Shown here in pieces: positions 10,024 to 20,984 of a DNA stretch of 64,000 nucleotides. Below the pieces are notes generated by a model. It ran no database searches. It saw nothing but the letters and a program-made list of their open reading frames with translations, and had not been told where the DNA came from. Positions within the stretch are counted from its first letter, which is position 1. Each line of letters starts with the position of its first letter. Source of the stretch: Entrophospora sp. SA101 (lineage: Eukaryota > Glomeromycota > Glomeromycetes > Entrophosporales > Entrophosporaceae); NCBI GenBank assembly GCA_958430865.1, contig CAUDNR010000003.1, positions 75,609-139,608 on the forward strand, read 5' to 3'. Position numbers and translations under genes: made by a program.

Positions 10024-11333
10024 GTAAGTAAAGGGAGCGATCGTAATTTTCGGATAATTATTTAATATTAATATTGATATTAATTTCTAAATTTGTTTTT
10101 GTATCATAATGCTTAAAAATTTTTTTGAGCCTGTCTTCTAAATTTGGTAATTTGTAATTAATTTTAACTGTTACGTTAATAAATTATCAGATCAACCAAA
10201 GCTTTAATTGAAGCAACAAGTGTAGATCAAAACTTGCAGAAATGTCGATGAACTAACATCATCACAAAAAAAAAACAGTAACAACAACATTCTAAGACTG
10301 TTTTGAAAAAAGGAACAAACAAAATTTGATAGGTTCTTTGTAAAAAAATATGATTTAATTAACGATCAATTAGCATTGATTTTAGTATTGTTCGATGGAG
10401 AAAATATATCATAAATTAAGATTATTTAATTTTATGATTTACGATGGCCGTTTGTTTCAACATATTAATACAATAACACAAAATTTAACTTGCATAAATA
10501 ATAGGTTTAGTCGTCTTTTTATTTTATAAATTGGTTCGACAATGTTGTGTTAGATCTTCTTCATTCAGTCATTATTAATTGGTTAATGTGGAATTTTCAT
10601 CCCAATGTGGACAAATTTTTAGCCTTTTACCACTTTAAAAATATGAGTGATGGTGTAACGCCCCATCATTAGTACATATAAATTTATAAAATGTAACAAT
10701 GCACGCATTTTTATTTGGTTCACCAATTTCTAATTTATAAAAAATGCGAGGGATTTTCAATAATTTACATATATAATAAAACATGCTACTCCAATCTAGT
10801 AAACAAGGCTCTTTTTTTCCAATCTTCTAATTGCGATATTTCTAAAACCAGTTAACAAGTTATTTTTGTATAAAATTATATATAAAGAGGCACGATTTTT
10901 TTGTCTTTCTTTTTTCAACTTTCATAAAAAAGTGCTTTTTTTTCATTTTAAACGTTATTGGAGAATCAGGGTAAATTTTTGGTAGTTTAGATTTAAGGAC
11001 TTTTTGAGTTTATTAACGCACAATATAAATAAAAGCTTTAAAAAACAATTTTAGTCTCACTTTTTTAAACTTCCAAACAAAACATTCTTTCTTTTTTTTT
11101 TCCTTGTCCCTTCATCCCTTTCTTTCATCCTTTCTTTCTCATTCATCCATCATTTTATCCTCCTCACAAAATTTCCTATAAATATATATATAAATATTTT
11201 CATCCTATATCTTTTTTTTTTTGTACTATACACACAATCATATCATATTTCACGCTGGCGTGTATAGTTCAACACATTTCATTAACATAAACATATATAC
11301 CAAATTTTTTTGCTTTTGTGAAATAATAATAAA
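10024..11333. promoter_or_regulatory. Upstream region of the PA-TM-RING gene, with CT-rich tract
   Basis: No gene was found. Near the downstream start, 11085-11165 is a strongly pyrimidine-rich tract (TTTCTTT, CCTT and TTCATCC words) that may belong to the promoter or 5' leader. The rest is AT-rich. Confidence 0.3.
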
Positions 11334-12336
11334 ATGACTCGCATTACGCCAACTATTAAAAGAACCTTTCCACTTCTTCTTTTGTTCATATTATTCTGTT
11401 TTAATAATGTTCAAGCAAATTTACATCAGGACACAATTTTTGTTAGTGACACTCAAACCGGTCTCAGTAATATAGAAAAAGGTAAATCTGTTGAAATTAC
11501 TGCTGAAAAAGTTGATAAAACACCAAGTCTAGAAAGTAGCGCCAAAGGAATTCTTTTCACTGTTGATAACCCATGCTCAGACTTTACAACAATCATACCT
11601 TCAAATATACCTTCTAAATTAATCAACCAAGCAATAGCAGTTATCAAACGCAGTGCCGCCTGTCCAGATCTACAACAATTTGTTAATGTACAAAAATTTG
11701 GTGCAATTGGAGCAATTGTATATGATGCTGCTGCTACATCTTCAGATATCGTCATTGATGATACAATTAAAATTCCATTCTATAAAGTTGACCGTGAATC
11801 AGGAGAAAATTTATCCAGTACTGTTACGACATTGGCAAAAGAACCTGCAACTGATAAAGGATTTAGAATGATTCGTATTATAATCGACGCATCGTCACAA
11901 GGCGGTTTTGGCAGTGGTTGGCAAATCGCAATCATTGTAATTGGTTCTTTACTTGCTATTTCATTTTTGATATCAGGTAAATAATAATTCATTATATATA
12001 TAATATATTAATTATTTAAAAATAATTAATTAAAAATAACAAAAAAAAATTTTTTTAGTTTTGATTCATTGTCGCTTATATCAACTTCGTCGCTATGAAC
12101 GTGATGCAATGATGGCTCAACATGAATCAAATATTTCTAGTAAATTAGATTCATTCAAATTAGAATCATCAGTAGTCAAATCATTCCCTACAATTTCCTA
12201 TTCAAAAGACCTCCATACCAAAAAGAGCGACTCAAAAACTGAATCAACTCCTGGAAGTGTTCGTAGATTATCACTGTTAACAGAAGACGGTTCCTCCAAT
12301 GATGTATGTCCTATTTGTTTGGAAGACTTTAGATGA
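11334..12336 (+). pseudogene. PA-TM-RING ubiquitin ligase truncated inside the RING
   Basis: Exon 1 (11334-11976) and exon 2 (12059-12336) splice in phase to a 306-residue product. It begins with a signal peptide (LLLLFILFCFNNVQA, about residues 14-28). A protease-associated domain follows, containing the FGAIGAIVYD core. Next comes one membrane helix near residues 200-216 (WQIAIIVIGSLLAISFL), then a cytosolic basic segment (YQLRRYERDAMM) and the start of a RING-H2 finger, CPICLEDF. Known PA-TM-RING proteins (RNF13/RNF167 type) act as membrane E3 ligases of endosomes or vacuoles. Here only the first Cys pair remains before a TGA at 12334. The sequence changes at about 12332 to a kinase fragment in another frame, so zinc binding and E3 activity are expected to be lost. 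Confidence 0.85.
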
Positions 12337-12787
12337 GTTGATTAAAAGTACACAACTTAAAGCAACTAAGTATAATAATGATTATTATCTTGAATGGATT
12401 CCTCATAATGATTTAACAAATATTGAAAAGATAGGTGAAGGTGGGTTTGCAACTATATACAAAGCTACTTGGTTAAATGGTGAGAAAGGTACTGATAGAA
12501 ATAAAAGAACTAGTGAAGATATGACTGTGGCATTAAAAAAACTACATAATTCACAGAATATTTCTGATGAATTTCTTAATGAGGTGAATTATTTTTGTTT
12601 TACTACTTATTTCAGGCTTTTAAATGTTGTTCTGAAATTCAATATATTATTTTTATATAGTTTAGAATTTTTGTTACATTTCATGGTAAATCATTTATAA
12701 ATAAAATTTATGGATTAACACAAGACCCAGCTACAAAAGAATATATCTTTGTAATGGAATACATGGAAGATGGAAGTCTTCAAGATT
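12333..12787 (+). pseudogene. Partial tandem duplicate of the neighbouring kinase (N-lobe)
   Basis: Positions from TTAGATGAGTTGATTAAAAG repeat the sequence that starts near 12922 with small differences. It reads TLDELIKSTQLKAT, EWIPHNDL, GEGGFATIYKATW, VALKKLHNS and LNEV, then a different intron-like stretch containing AFKCCSEIQ. It then continues with GLTQDPATKEYIFVMEYMED up to about 12787, where it runs into the start of the second copy. Frames are shifted between its parts. It sits directly against the broken RING gene, so this duplication or insertion event probably caused that truncation. Confidence 0.75.
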
Positions 12788-14090
12788 ATGAAGATCAATA
12801 TATTAGAAAAGAAAAATATGGGGAATGTCCAACATGCAAAAGATATAATACTAATAATTCATGGTGTCAATCATGTGATCCAAAGCCATTAACTGAAGGA
12901 TGGACTAGTGGCAACGAAACATTAGATGAGTTGATTAAAAGTACACAACTTAAAGCAACAGGATATAATAATTATCATCATCTTCAATGGATTCCTTATA
13001 ATGATTTAACAAATATTGAAAAGAGAGGTGAAGGTGGGTTTGCAACTATATACAAAGCTACTTGGTTAAATGGTGAGAAAGGTAGTGTTAGAAATAAAAG
13101 AACTAGCAAAGATAGGACTGTGGCATTAAAAAAACTACATAATTCACAGAATATTTCTGATGAATTTCTTAATGAGGTAAATTATTTTATTTTTTTATTT
13201 ATTTTCTGATTTTTAAATATTATTGATTATTATTGTTGTAATTAAATATTTTATTTATTATTTAGTTCAAAAATTATATGAAGTTTCATGATAAAGATGA
13301 TATAATTCATATTTATGGTTTAACACAAGATCCAATTACCAAAGAATATATATTTGTAATGGATTATATGGAAGATGGAAGTCTTCAAAATTATTTAACT
13401 AAAGATTTTAAAAATTTAAAATGGATTGACAAAATTAAAATTCTTTATTATATTATTAATGGTTTAAAAGATATTCATGGAAAAGAAACTATTCATCGTG
13501 ACCTTCATAGTGGTAATATTCTTCAAAATATTAATGCTCCATATATTGCAGACTTAGGATTATCATGCACATCTAGTCAAACATCATCATCAAACAAAAA
13601 TGATATATGTGGAGTACTATCATATATTGCACCAGAAGTTTTAAAAAAGAAACCATATACAAAAGCATCAGATGTATACAGTTTTGGAGTTTTGATGTCT
13701 GTAGTATCAACTGGCCAACAACCATTTAATAATTTGGCACATGATGAATATCTTGCAATGGAAATATGTAAAGGTGCAAGACCTGGATTCTCAAACAATA
13801 CACCAAAATTCTATATTGAACTAGCATTCAAATGTATGGATGCTAATCCAAATAAACGTCCAACTGCTGTAGAAATTTATGAGATTATTTGGGATTGGTA
13901 TTATTTTAATGAATTAATTAGAAAAGAGTTTGAGAAAATGGATGAAATAAAATTTGATCCTTCAACAATTACTACAGTAATTCATCCAAATGCAATTTAT
14001 ACTAGCAGATTATTAAATTTTACAAATCTTCCCCAACCTGTGAATTCCAATAAAGTAACAATTATTGGTAATAATAATGGTGATTATTAA
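12754..14090 (+). CDS. Tyr-kinase-like protein kinase
   Basis: Exons 12754-13176 and 13266-14090 join in phase 0 to give 415 residues if the ATG at 12754 is used. That ATG lies in the upstream duplicate, so the native start may be lost. The order is a Cys module (CPTCKRYNTNNSWCQSC, about residues 24-40), then WTSGNETLDEL, a Gly-rich loop (GEGGFATIYKATW), the ATP-binding Lys (VALKKL), hinge (FVMDYMEDGSL), catalytic loop HRDLHSGN, the metal motif ADLGL in place of DFG, and SYIAPEVL. The C-lobe has SDVYSFGVLM and NKRPTA, and the tail has IHPNAIYTSRLL. All catalytic residues are present. The architecture matches the expanded kinase family of arbuscular mycorrhizal fungi. Its targets are unknown. 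Confidence 0.8.
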
Positions 14091-15079
14091 TATTCAATCA
14101 TTGACTATTTTCATTTTTATTAAATTAACAATATTTATTAATATCCACTCTTGTGATAAATATTTTGTAGATTCTAAACAAATAGATTTAGCTATACCAG
14201 ATGGATTACTTGAATAAGTCAAATCCTGTCACTTATTATGTATTATTTATTTATTTTTATTTATCTAGCTACTATAGTTTAAATGTCTTGAGTAATGATA
14301 TTATATAATAACTTTTTTGGATTTTATTTTTTCATTTTGAAATTCAGATGTCATAATATGCATACTAAATAAAAAATAATAATTTTTGACAAAAAAATAA
14401 ATGTAATTTTTAATAATCATTGTTATCATACATACATAACTCCAGTACTGTTTGTCTCTTACCTTTTCAAATCAATGGTTTCATTTTTTTATAGTATTGA
14501 CAAAATGAAGTGATGTATTATCAATATATTATATAATTTATATAATATATAAATAATTTATTAATATTAAAAACCTTGAAATTTAATACATGTATCTGAA
14601 TAATTTAAATACAATAAAAATTATACCTAAATTATCAAGTAAAAAGCCAACAGACACAAACTACAGTATACTGATTGTGAGTTTTGTTGAATTGAACAAT
14701 GTCAAACTTCTGGTCTTATTTGGAAACCCTGACATGGAATCTTTGATGTTTACCCCAATAGGAAGGGACACTATAAGTACATTAAAAAATACCACATTCA
14801 ATATATAGCTAGCCACATTGATGCTTGAGAAAGAAGAAATTTTCAAAATTATATAACGAGGTTTGATCCAGTAGTGCTATGATTATGTTTGTAATCACGA
14901 AGAATGTAAATCTTATTTTCATTCATATAATTGTTAATGATAGGAGTAAATGCAAGAGGAAGTAATTATTAAAAGTATTATTATCATCTGAATTCGTGTT
15001 ACGTTCCGTATATTCATTTATTATTAATCAATCCGTAACACATTCATATTTATTTAACTTTATTTAGTAGAGATTAATG
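14091..15079. other. AT-rich stretch without a recognised gene
   Basis: The plus frame 14590-14808 and the overlapping minus frame 14661-14846 have no family resemblance or splice support. I leave both out. Confidence 0.4.
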
Positions 15080-15185
15080 ACGATTCTCCCGGAACAGGCG
15101 GATTCGCTCAAAACGTGCGGATTCGCACAGGTATAAAGTGAGCGAAAACGCACAATTGAGCGGATTCGCGCAATTCGGGCTAATA
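15080..15185. repeat. GC-richer island with GCGGATTCGC repeats
   Basis: GCGGATTCGC occurs three times (near 15098, 15118 and 15159), alternating with related words such as GAGCGAAAACGC that are partly inverted. CpG content stands out sharply from the AT-rich surroundings. It could be the end of a dispersed repeat or a foldback structure. It has no coding capacity. Confidence 0.5.
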
Positions 15186-15751
15186 TGTAAATGAACATGT
15201 ATATAAAGAACTTGATTTCGACCTAATGTAAAAGCGACTTGGTAATAAGTTAATTAGTTTCGACTAAATAAAACTAAATAAATAAAATATAAATATTTTA
15301 TTTAAAACTTTTATCTTCTTTAACCAAAATTATTCGCTAATACTAATACCAAAATCAATTCGTTGATCCCCTGATACACACAAAAATAATTGTTATCACC
15401 AATTAAAATACGCTCTCCCAAATTTAATCGGTGACACTATATAATTGAATTAATGAATTATATGAATTCAAAGAATAAAATTATTATTATATTTTATTTC
15501 ATATTAATCTAGGAAAGAATGCATCAGAATGTTCTTATTAAAAGATATCATTCATAAATCAATACAAGTTGTTCCCATTATAATGGCACTCGTGGAACAG
15601 GCTAAAATGTTAGTATAATAATAACGGGGTTGTCACTACAATATAAATTGATATTAATATAAAATCATGTGAAAAATCATGTATATAATTTAATTCACAA
15701 TAATTTTTAGAATCCGATTTGTTTTGTTTCTTTTTTTTTAATTTTTATAAA
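15186..15751. other. AT-rich stretch without a recognised gene
   Basis: No coding segment or clear repeat was seen. Confidence 0.35.
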
Positions 15752-16100
15752 CTATCTAACATATGCCCTCCAATATAACTCTTGTTCTTCTTGTTGTATA
15801 TAAATAAGAAGGTTTTCGTAACTTTGTAGTGCATCTTGAGCGTTAATGAAAATAGTGTTCTCTCTTCCCCCTTCTTTCTCTTTATTCAAAATAGCAACAA
15901 TTTCTTCTAATGAATGCATTGTTTCAGTTCATGATTGCACTCATGGTTAACATAATCCTCAACTGTCAGTGTTTTTTTATAAAATTCATTTATAATACTT
16001 TGCAATCCTAATCTTCTCCCTCTTCATAATTAATAATATTATAAAATCACTTTCCAAAATAAGTTGTTGAATTCTGCCTTATTTTTTCTTGTTTCTTAAA
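15752..16100 (-). pseudogene. C-terminal relic of a mobile-element protein
   Basis: On the minus strand the sequence reads LQSIINEFYKKTLTVEDYVN and then HECNHELKQ in one frame. After a one-base shift it continues MHSLEEIVAILNKEKEGG, NTIFINAQDALQSYENLL and YIQQEEQELYWRAYVR, with a TAG stop at 15752-15754. The protein pattern (acidic, helical, HEC motif) is plainly coding but frameshifted. The adjacent repeat 16165-16340 also occurs at 5055-5320, so the whole unit is likely a decayed transposon. I cannot name the transposase class with confidence. Confidence 0.55.
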
Positions 16101-16164
16101 TGGCAAACTTTTCAATTAATAAATTAATTTTCATAGGTAATCTTTTCTTTTTTAAATAATTTCA

Positions 16165-16340
16165 AGTGTCTGAGTGTCATTTATTTTGAAGATTTTTTCA
16201 CCTTGTTCTTTCTTCAAAACGCTTCTAATTATGCTGTAATTTTTGGGTTCTATAGTAGATCTGATACAAATTAATCATGATTGTAATACAATTGTGTGGT
16301 GTTTCACTTTGTCAGATTTTGTTGCAACATTTCCCCGATA
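16165..16340 (-). repeat. Diverged transposon-protein relic, copy B
   Basis: It matches 5055-5320 by eye across most of its length and lies directly upstream (minus-strand sense) of the relic at 15752-16100. The following inverted-repeat element starts at its right border. Confidence 0.5.
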
Positions 16341-16565
16341 GGGAGAGATTCAGTATGGTATAACTCTTGCAGAACGTATGGTATGGTATGGTATAGCCCA
16401 TATTTTTCCATACCAAGTCACACAAAATTTTATTCTAAATCCTTTTTTGGTGGGTGTGAAGGGAAGTATGTTAGATTTAAGCATTGGTATACAACCATTT
16501 TATTACACTTATACAATACCTTACCATACGTTTTGCAAGAGTTATACCATACTGAATGTCCCTAT
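16338..16565. mobile_element. 228-bp MITE-like element with long inverted repeats
   Basis: The left end reads ATAGGGAGAGATTCAGTATG and continues to GGTATAACTCTTGC. The reverse complement of the right end reads ATAGGGACATTCAGTATGG and continues to TATAACTCTTGCAAAACG. The inner arms (16351-16384 against 16522-16554) match over about 33 bases with one difference. An extra run of GGTATGGTATGGTA extends the left arm. The two short reading frames inside (16296-16613 and 16378-16590) are shadows of this structure. Confidence 0.78.
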
Positions 16566-16767
16566 ACTCACATTTCCCACAACCTTGTAATTTTTCATAA
16601 AAAGGCCACTTAAAATATACAAAATAGTATGCTTTGTCCATCTTTTTCTATGCTTGTTATTGATGGGATCACCAGAGATTTATTTACATAATGATAACTA
16701 TTATAATTTTAAAAAATAAAAAGACAAAGTTAAAAATAGGAACATTTATCAAATGAAAGATATATAC

Positions 16768-17025
16768 CATACATTAATGGTCTAATAATTCCTAAACCAT
16801 GTAGTCTATGTACTAATTCTGATGGTTTCTCAACATCTTCAATCAATAAAGCTTTATTCATTAAATAATTATTTATATCAATGAAAAATAGTTGAAATAC
16901 TATCATAACTATGATTAGTATTTTTTCCATCCAATTATTGGATTCAATACAATTGAAATCATTAGCAGAAGATAATGTTAAGGAAGAAGATGTTGGATTA
17001 GGTGGTGGTGGTAGTATGGTGCTTG
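16768..17025 (-). CDS. Possible single exon of an unidentified gene
   Basis: On the minus strand the segment reads PNPTSSSLTLSSANDFNC, a hydrophobic stretch ILIIVMIVFQLFFI, then NNYLMNKALLIEDVEKPSEL and VHRLHGLGIIRPLMYG. It ends at a donor-like GTATAT. The last 40 residues look like conserved protein. A dispersed repeat begins at 17027 exactly where more upstream sequence would be expected, so the gene may be interrupted. The family is not recognised and it may be a relic. Confidence 0.35.
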
Positions 17026-17026
17026 C

Positions 17027-17195
17027 TGAAACTTCTCCAGAAATCAATCAGCAGAATTTTAGCAGGTTACACACTAATTGTTTATTAGAGTTTCAGCAAA
17101 GTTTCACATTTGGGGGTTTCAGCAAGATACATACTAATTTGTTTATCCGAGTTTCAGCAGAGTTTCAGCAGTCATTAAGAGGTTTTGGCAAGTAA
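17027..17195. repeat. Dispersed GTTTCAGCAGAGTTTCA-type repeat, copy B
   Basis: This is the counterpart of 3640-3815. It starts with TCTCCAGAAATCAATCAGCA and runs through several AGTTTCAGCA words to GGTTTTGGCAAG. It is inserted between two minus-strand coding-like stretches. Confidence 0.7.
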
Positions 17196-17227
17196 CATTA
17201 AGTGGTAGTGGTGTGTAATTATTATTA

Positions 17228-17500
17228 TTATTCTGGATTGAAAATGTGAGGATCAATTTTTCTTCCAAGTATTGATGGATATACTGTACAATTATGGGCA
17301 TTGTATAATAATATAATTCTATTAATTATTTTATATATATATATTATATCTCCGTTTAGCTTCTAAAGCAAACAATGAATACTGATATGTTTTTGATGAA
17401 TTATATCTTTAGGTTTAGGCTTTTTATAAGGTGGTAATTTCTCCAATGCTCTAACCAGTATTGAATCATCTTGAATTGTATGTTTTCATAATCTAAATGA
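17228..17500 (-). pseudogene. Coding-like 3' fragments, unidentified
   Basis: On the minus strand 17228-17316 reads LLYNAHNCTVYPSILGRKID and then PHIFNPE with a TAA stop at 17228-17230. It is preceded by an acceptor-like TTAATAG. Upstream, about 17390-17490 reads DDSILVRALEKLPPYKKPKP. Both pieces look like protein, but I could not join them in phase with a credible donor, so the gene may be broken. The family is not recognised. Confidence 0.35.
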
Positions 17501-17930
17501 TATTTAAACTTTATATATATAATAAAAAAAATAAATTTAAATTAAATCTATTTATTGTTTTCTTTTTAAAAAAAATTTTTATTATTATTATAAAAAATCG
17601 CCCAATGCTTGAATGAATCATTTGAACGAAAGGGAAATATACTTCATTAGTTAACAAGGCCGAGTTTTGGTGAAAGTGCCAGAGGCTGAAACATTTTAGA
17701 TTTTAAGGAGCAACCAACAACGTCAGAGTAAAATTGATCCTTATGTTATGCTAGTTTTACTATTTTTGTATTTGATGTGATGTTAAGATTTCGTGCAACT
17801 GTATTTTAATTTGTGTTTATATAAAATTTTCATTCATATATTATTTTTTCATTCATTCATTTTTAAAGCTTGCTACTTTTTTTTAAAGCAATTTATTATT
17901 ACATTATTGTATAACTCTTTCGATTTAACA
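17501..17930. promoter_or_regulatory. Upstream region of the gene at 17931
   Basis: AT-rich; no gene seen. Presumed to hold the promoter of the plus-strand gene that follows. Confidence 0.25.
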
Positions 17931-19446
17931 ATGGCTACACTAGAAAAACCTTTGAAAGGACGTTCAAAAGTAAAAAGGGTAAATGAGATTCAAATCAGTA
18001 AATAATAAATTAGAAAAAAATAAAATAAAAATTATTACTTATTTGTCCAAATTTATTATCATTAGAGGTCTACTATGCCAGCAAGCATAGATAGAATAAT
18101 AAATCGAACAGAAGATATTGGAATTAGTACAAGTATTACTCCACCAACACTACCACATTTAGAATTTGAAAGTAACGATTATCATATTTTGGATTTATTG
18201 TCAAATGAAAGTTTTACAGGCATCGATTTTGCATCTGAGAAACCCAATACTCCATTAGCTGAGGCTTTTGAACAAGAACATTCTGATATAAATAATGATA
18301 CTAATGTTGATGCTGCTGCTAATTCAAATGTAACAACAAATGACGAATCATTGAATTTACAAACTTCAAATATTCCATCTTTCGAACAAATTATTCAAAA
18401 CGTAGAAGGTGATGATGGAATTTACAATACATTGAGAAAAGAAAATGCAACCTTAAGTGACCTGCAACAAGATTTAACTACACAAATAGATGTTACTGAT
18501 GAAATATGGAATGATCTTGATTGTTTAACAGATGTTGTTGCGAGATTGTGTTATGAACAATCAATGAACGACCCGCCACCTAGATATTCATATAACTACG
18601 ATGAAAAGAATTTATCTACAAAAAATGATCTCCCTAAATATTCGTCATCTGTACTGTTGAATTCAAATCTAATTGGCAATGAAAAGGCTCAGCGTGATTT
18701 GGAATATGTTATTTCTGCAATACAAAGAGTTTATACCGTTGCACCACAACTTGATAATCAAAGGGTTGAACTCAACAGTCGTCAGAAAAAAGAAATCATG
18801 GCAGCAGCTATATCAACAACCATACAAAAATTATCTAGAGGTCGATATGAAGAACAACGTGCAGAATCTTCTTCGAATTTAAAACATCAAACTTTAAATA
18901 AGTTGATTGAACAGATTATTAAATCATCTGAAAGGAGTTTTTTGGATCAACGTGTGGAACTTAATTCACGGCAAATAAAAAATTTTGAAATTGCAAAATT
19001 AGACGGGATTGTTGAAAAACTTGGAAAGAATCGGATGACAAATCAAGTAATTAATTAATTTTAGAAATATCAAATTTTTTCCTACTTTTAAATATATATA
19101 TTTTTTTTTACAAACGAACAATTAGGATTGGCATCCACCTGAACAACTTTTTATCAAAGATTTAACAAGATTAACCGATGAATTTGCTAAATCAGCAACA
19201 AATTCTATGTACGCTTCTCAACGTTTTCATCTAACACCAGCAAAAGAGAAGGATATGTTTATGAATAGTGTATTTAAAAGAGTTGAGAAGTTACATTCTT
19301 ATCGAATGGTTAATCAGGATGCTGATCCACCTTTTGTACGCCGTGAACAAGAAGCAGAACAAATGGTTTCTAAAATGCAATATAGTCCGTCGATGGATAG
19401 TCAACGTGCAATTTGGAGTCCAAAAAGAACATCAAATTTAGTTTAA
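17931..19446 (+). CDS. Unidentified protein with repeated QRVELNSRQ motif
   Basis: Three exons (17931-17978, 18066-19046, 19126-19446) join in phase to 449 residues. The protein starts MATLEKPLKGRSKVKR. It has an acidic, Asn/Thr-rich middle and predicted helices. The segment QRVELNSRQ occurs twice, near 18760 and 18952, each followed by a similar helix, which suggests an internal duplication. The C-terminal exon starts DWHPPEQLFIKDLTRLTDEF and ends basic (WSPKRTSNLV). There is no signal peptide or membrane segment. Splice sites are canonical and the first exon is needed for the ATG. It is a real gene by structure, but I do not recognise the family. An ATG at 18075 in exon 2 is a possible later start. 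Confidence 0.8.
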
Positions 19447-19689
19447 TTTAATTTTTCAAATTTGTAAATTTATTAATTTTATAGATTGAAGAAATTTATT
19501 TATACCATTATAATTTATTAATATTAATATTCTATTTTAGAAATATATAATTAGTTAATTAATAACGTCAAGCGCCTAATTCAAAATAAGAACTTGGTAA
19601 AAAATTATTCACACACATATATTTTTTTTGTATTATATAATTTTTTAATTGTTGTTATCAAATAAATACGTGACAAGGGCGTTTCGTTT

Positions 19690-19920
19690 GTGTGTGAAAT
19701 TCCTTTTGATTGGCTAATTAATTTTACATTTGGCAAATTCATAGATTTCATTCCAACTTTGGCACCTGATCTTTCAAGCGAAATATCAAATCATGTCAAA
19801 AAAGGCTATATTCATATCTTCTATTCAACAAAGAATTACACAACATTAATATCCAAATTTTGTGAAGAGATCCATTCTATTTTGAAGGAAGTACTCGAAA
19901 TGTTTATCAATAGAAGATAA
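19690..19920 (+). other. Open coding-like fragment, unidentified
   Basis: A 76-codon open stretch reads FTFGKFIDFIPTLAPDLS and ILKEVLEMFINRR before a TAA. It has no ATG near its start and no visible upstream exon. It could be the end of a lost gene. Confidence is low. Confidence 0.25.
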
Positions 19921-20984
19921 AGATTTCTTAACAACAACAACATTAACTAAATTTTAAATTGTTGGATTATCACCATTACATACAACTATGTAAAACTTAC
20001 TACTGATTTAAAATTTCATGAAATTAAAGCAAAAATTTGGTCAAGGTAGTAATGGCTGATTCCAATAATAAAAATATTAATTGAATGATTAAAAAATAAT
20101 TCGAAGATACGATTTGATAACTAGACATAATGGATTTGGCATTTGCTTTATAAATTAATGTCAATTATTTTTAGTGTAGCAAAAATATTCAAGTTTTAGC
20201 TGTAGGATATCCAAATTTTTCAAAAGCAATGTCAAATCACTCAATATCAATAGTTTCGTATACTAGTTCTGAACGAACTGAATTGAGCGAATCAAACCGG
20301 TTTCTAATTTTGAAAAAATAAAAAATATGGAATTAGTATGAATATTCCAATTTTTAAACGCTGAACCTGGATATTTTTTTTTTGGAATCTTCCAGGCCTG
20401 GGAATAAGGCAAATATAAAGTTGTTTAATAAAAATATAACTTTTATTGTGTAATTTGAATTTAGTAACCACTTAAACCGCCCGATTTAAAAGAATTTTCA
20501 TTGATTAATTTATTTAAATGCTCAAATTCAAATATTCGGATCGGCCTTTGCTCAATGTTATTATTATTATTATATTATATTACAAATTAAAAATATTTGA
20601 CTCGAACTTGTAAGTATTATCTATTTATATAAATGAAACTCACTTTTATTAATTCTTATTTGTGAAAAACGATATTAAAATAATAGTTGACAATATCTCG
20701 CCCATAATAATAATTTTTTTATCTAAATACAAAAATGCACTTTTTACTTGTCTAAATTCTACAATTTTATTAATATCCCTATAATTCAAAAAAATCCACA
20801 TTCATATTATTACTGGGATAACATCTATATTTTTTTACCAGAGTAATTAATAATAAGAATAGGCAAATAAATTCTTAATATTAAATTTGTTATTAGGGGA
20901 AGAGAAAGTTGTTTAGCGAACACTATATTATTTGAATAATAAACAAAATATAAATGGGTAAAAATAACATAATGTTATTTTTTT
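19921..20984. other. AT-rich stretch without a recognised gene
   Basis: It contains a short foldback-like pair near 20368-20412 (GAACCTGG and CCAGGCCTGGG words) and otherwise nothing I can support. Confidence 0.35.

Noticed and set aside
11453..11755. Minus-strand 100-codon frame
   Set aside because: Antisense of the protease-associated domain exon.
16296..16613. Plus-strand frames of 105 and 70 codons
   Set aside because: Formed by the arms of the MITE-like element; the repeated GGTAT word explains the residues.
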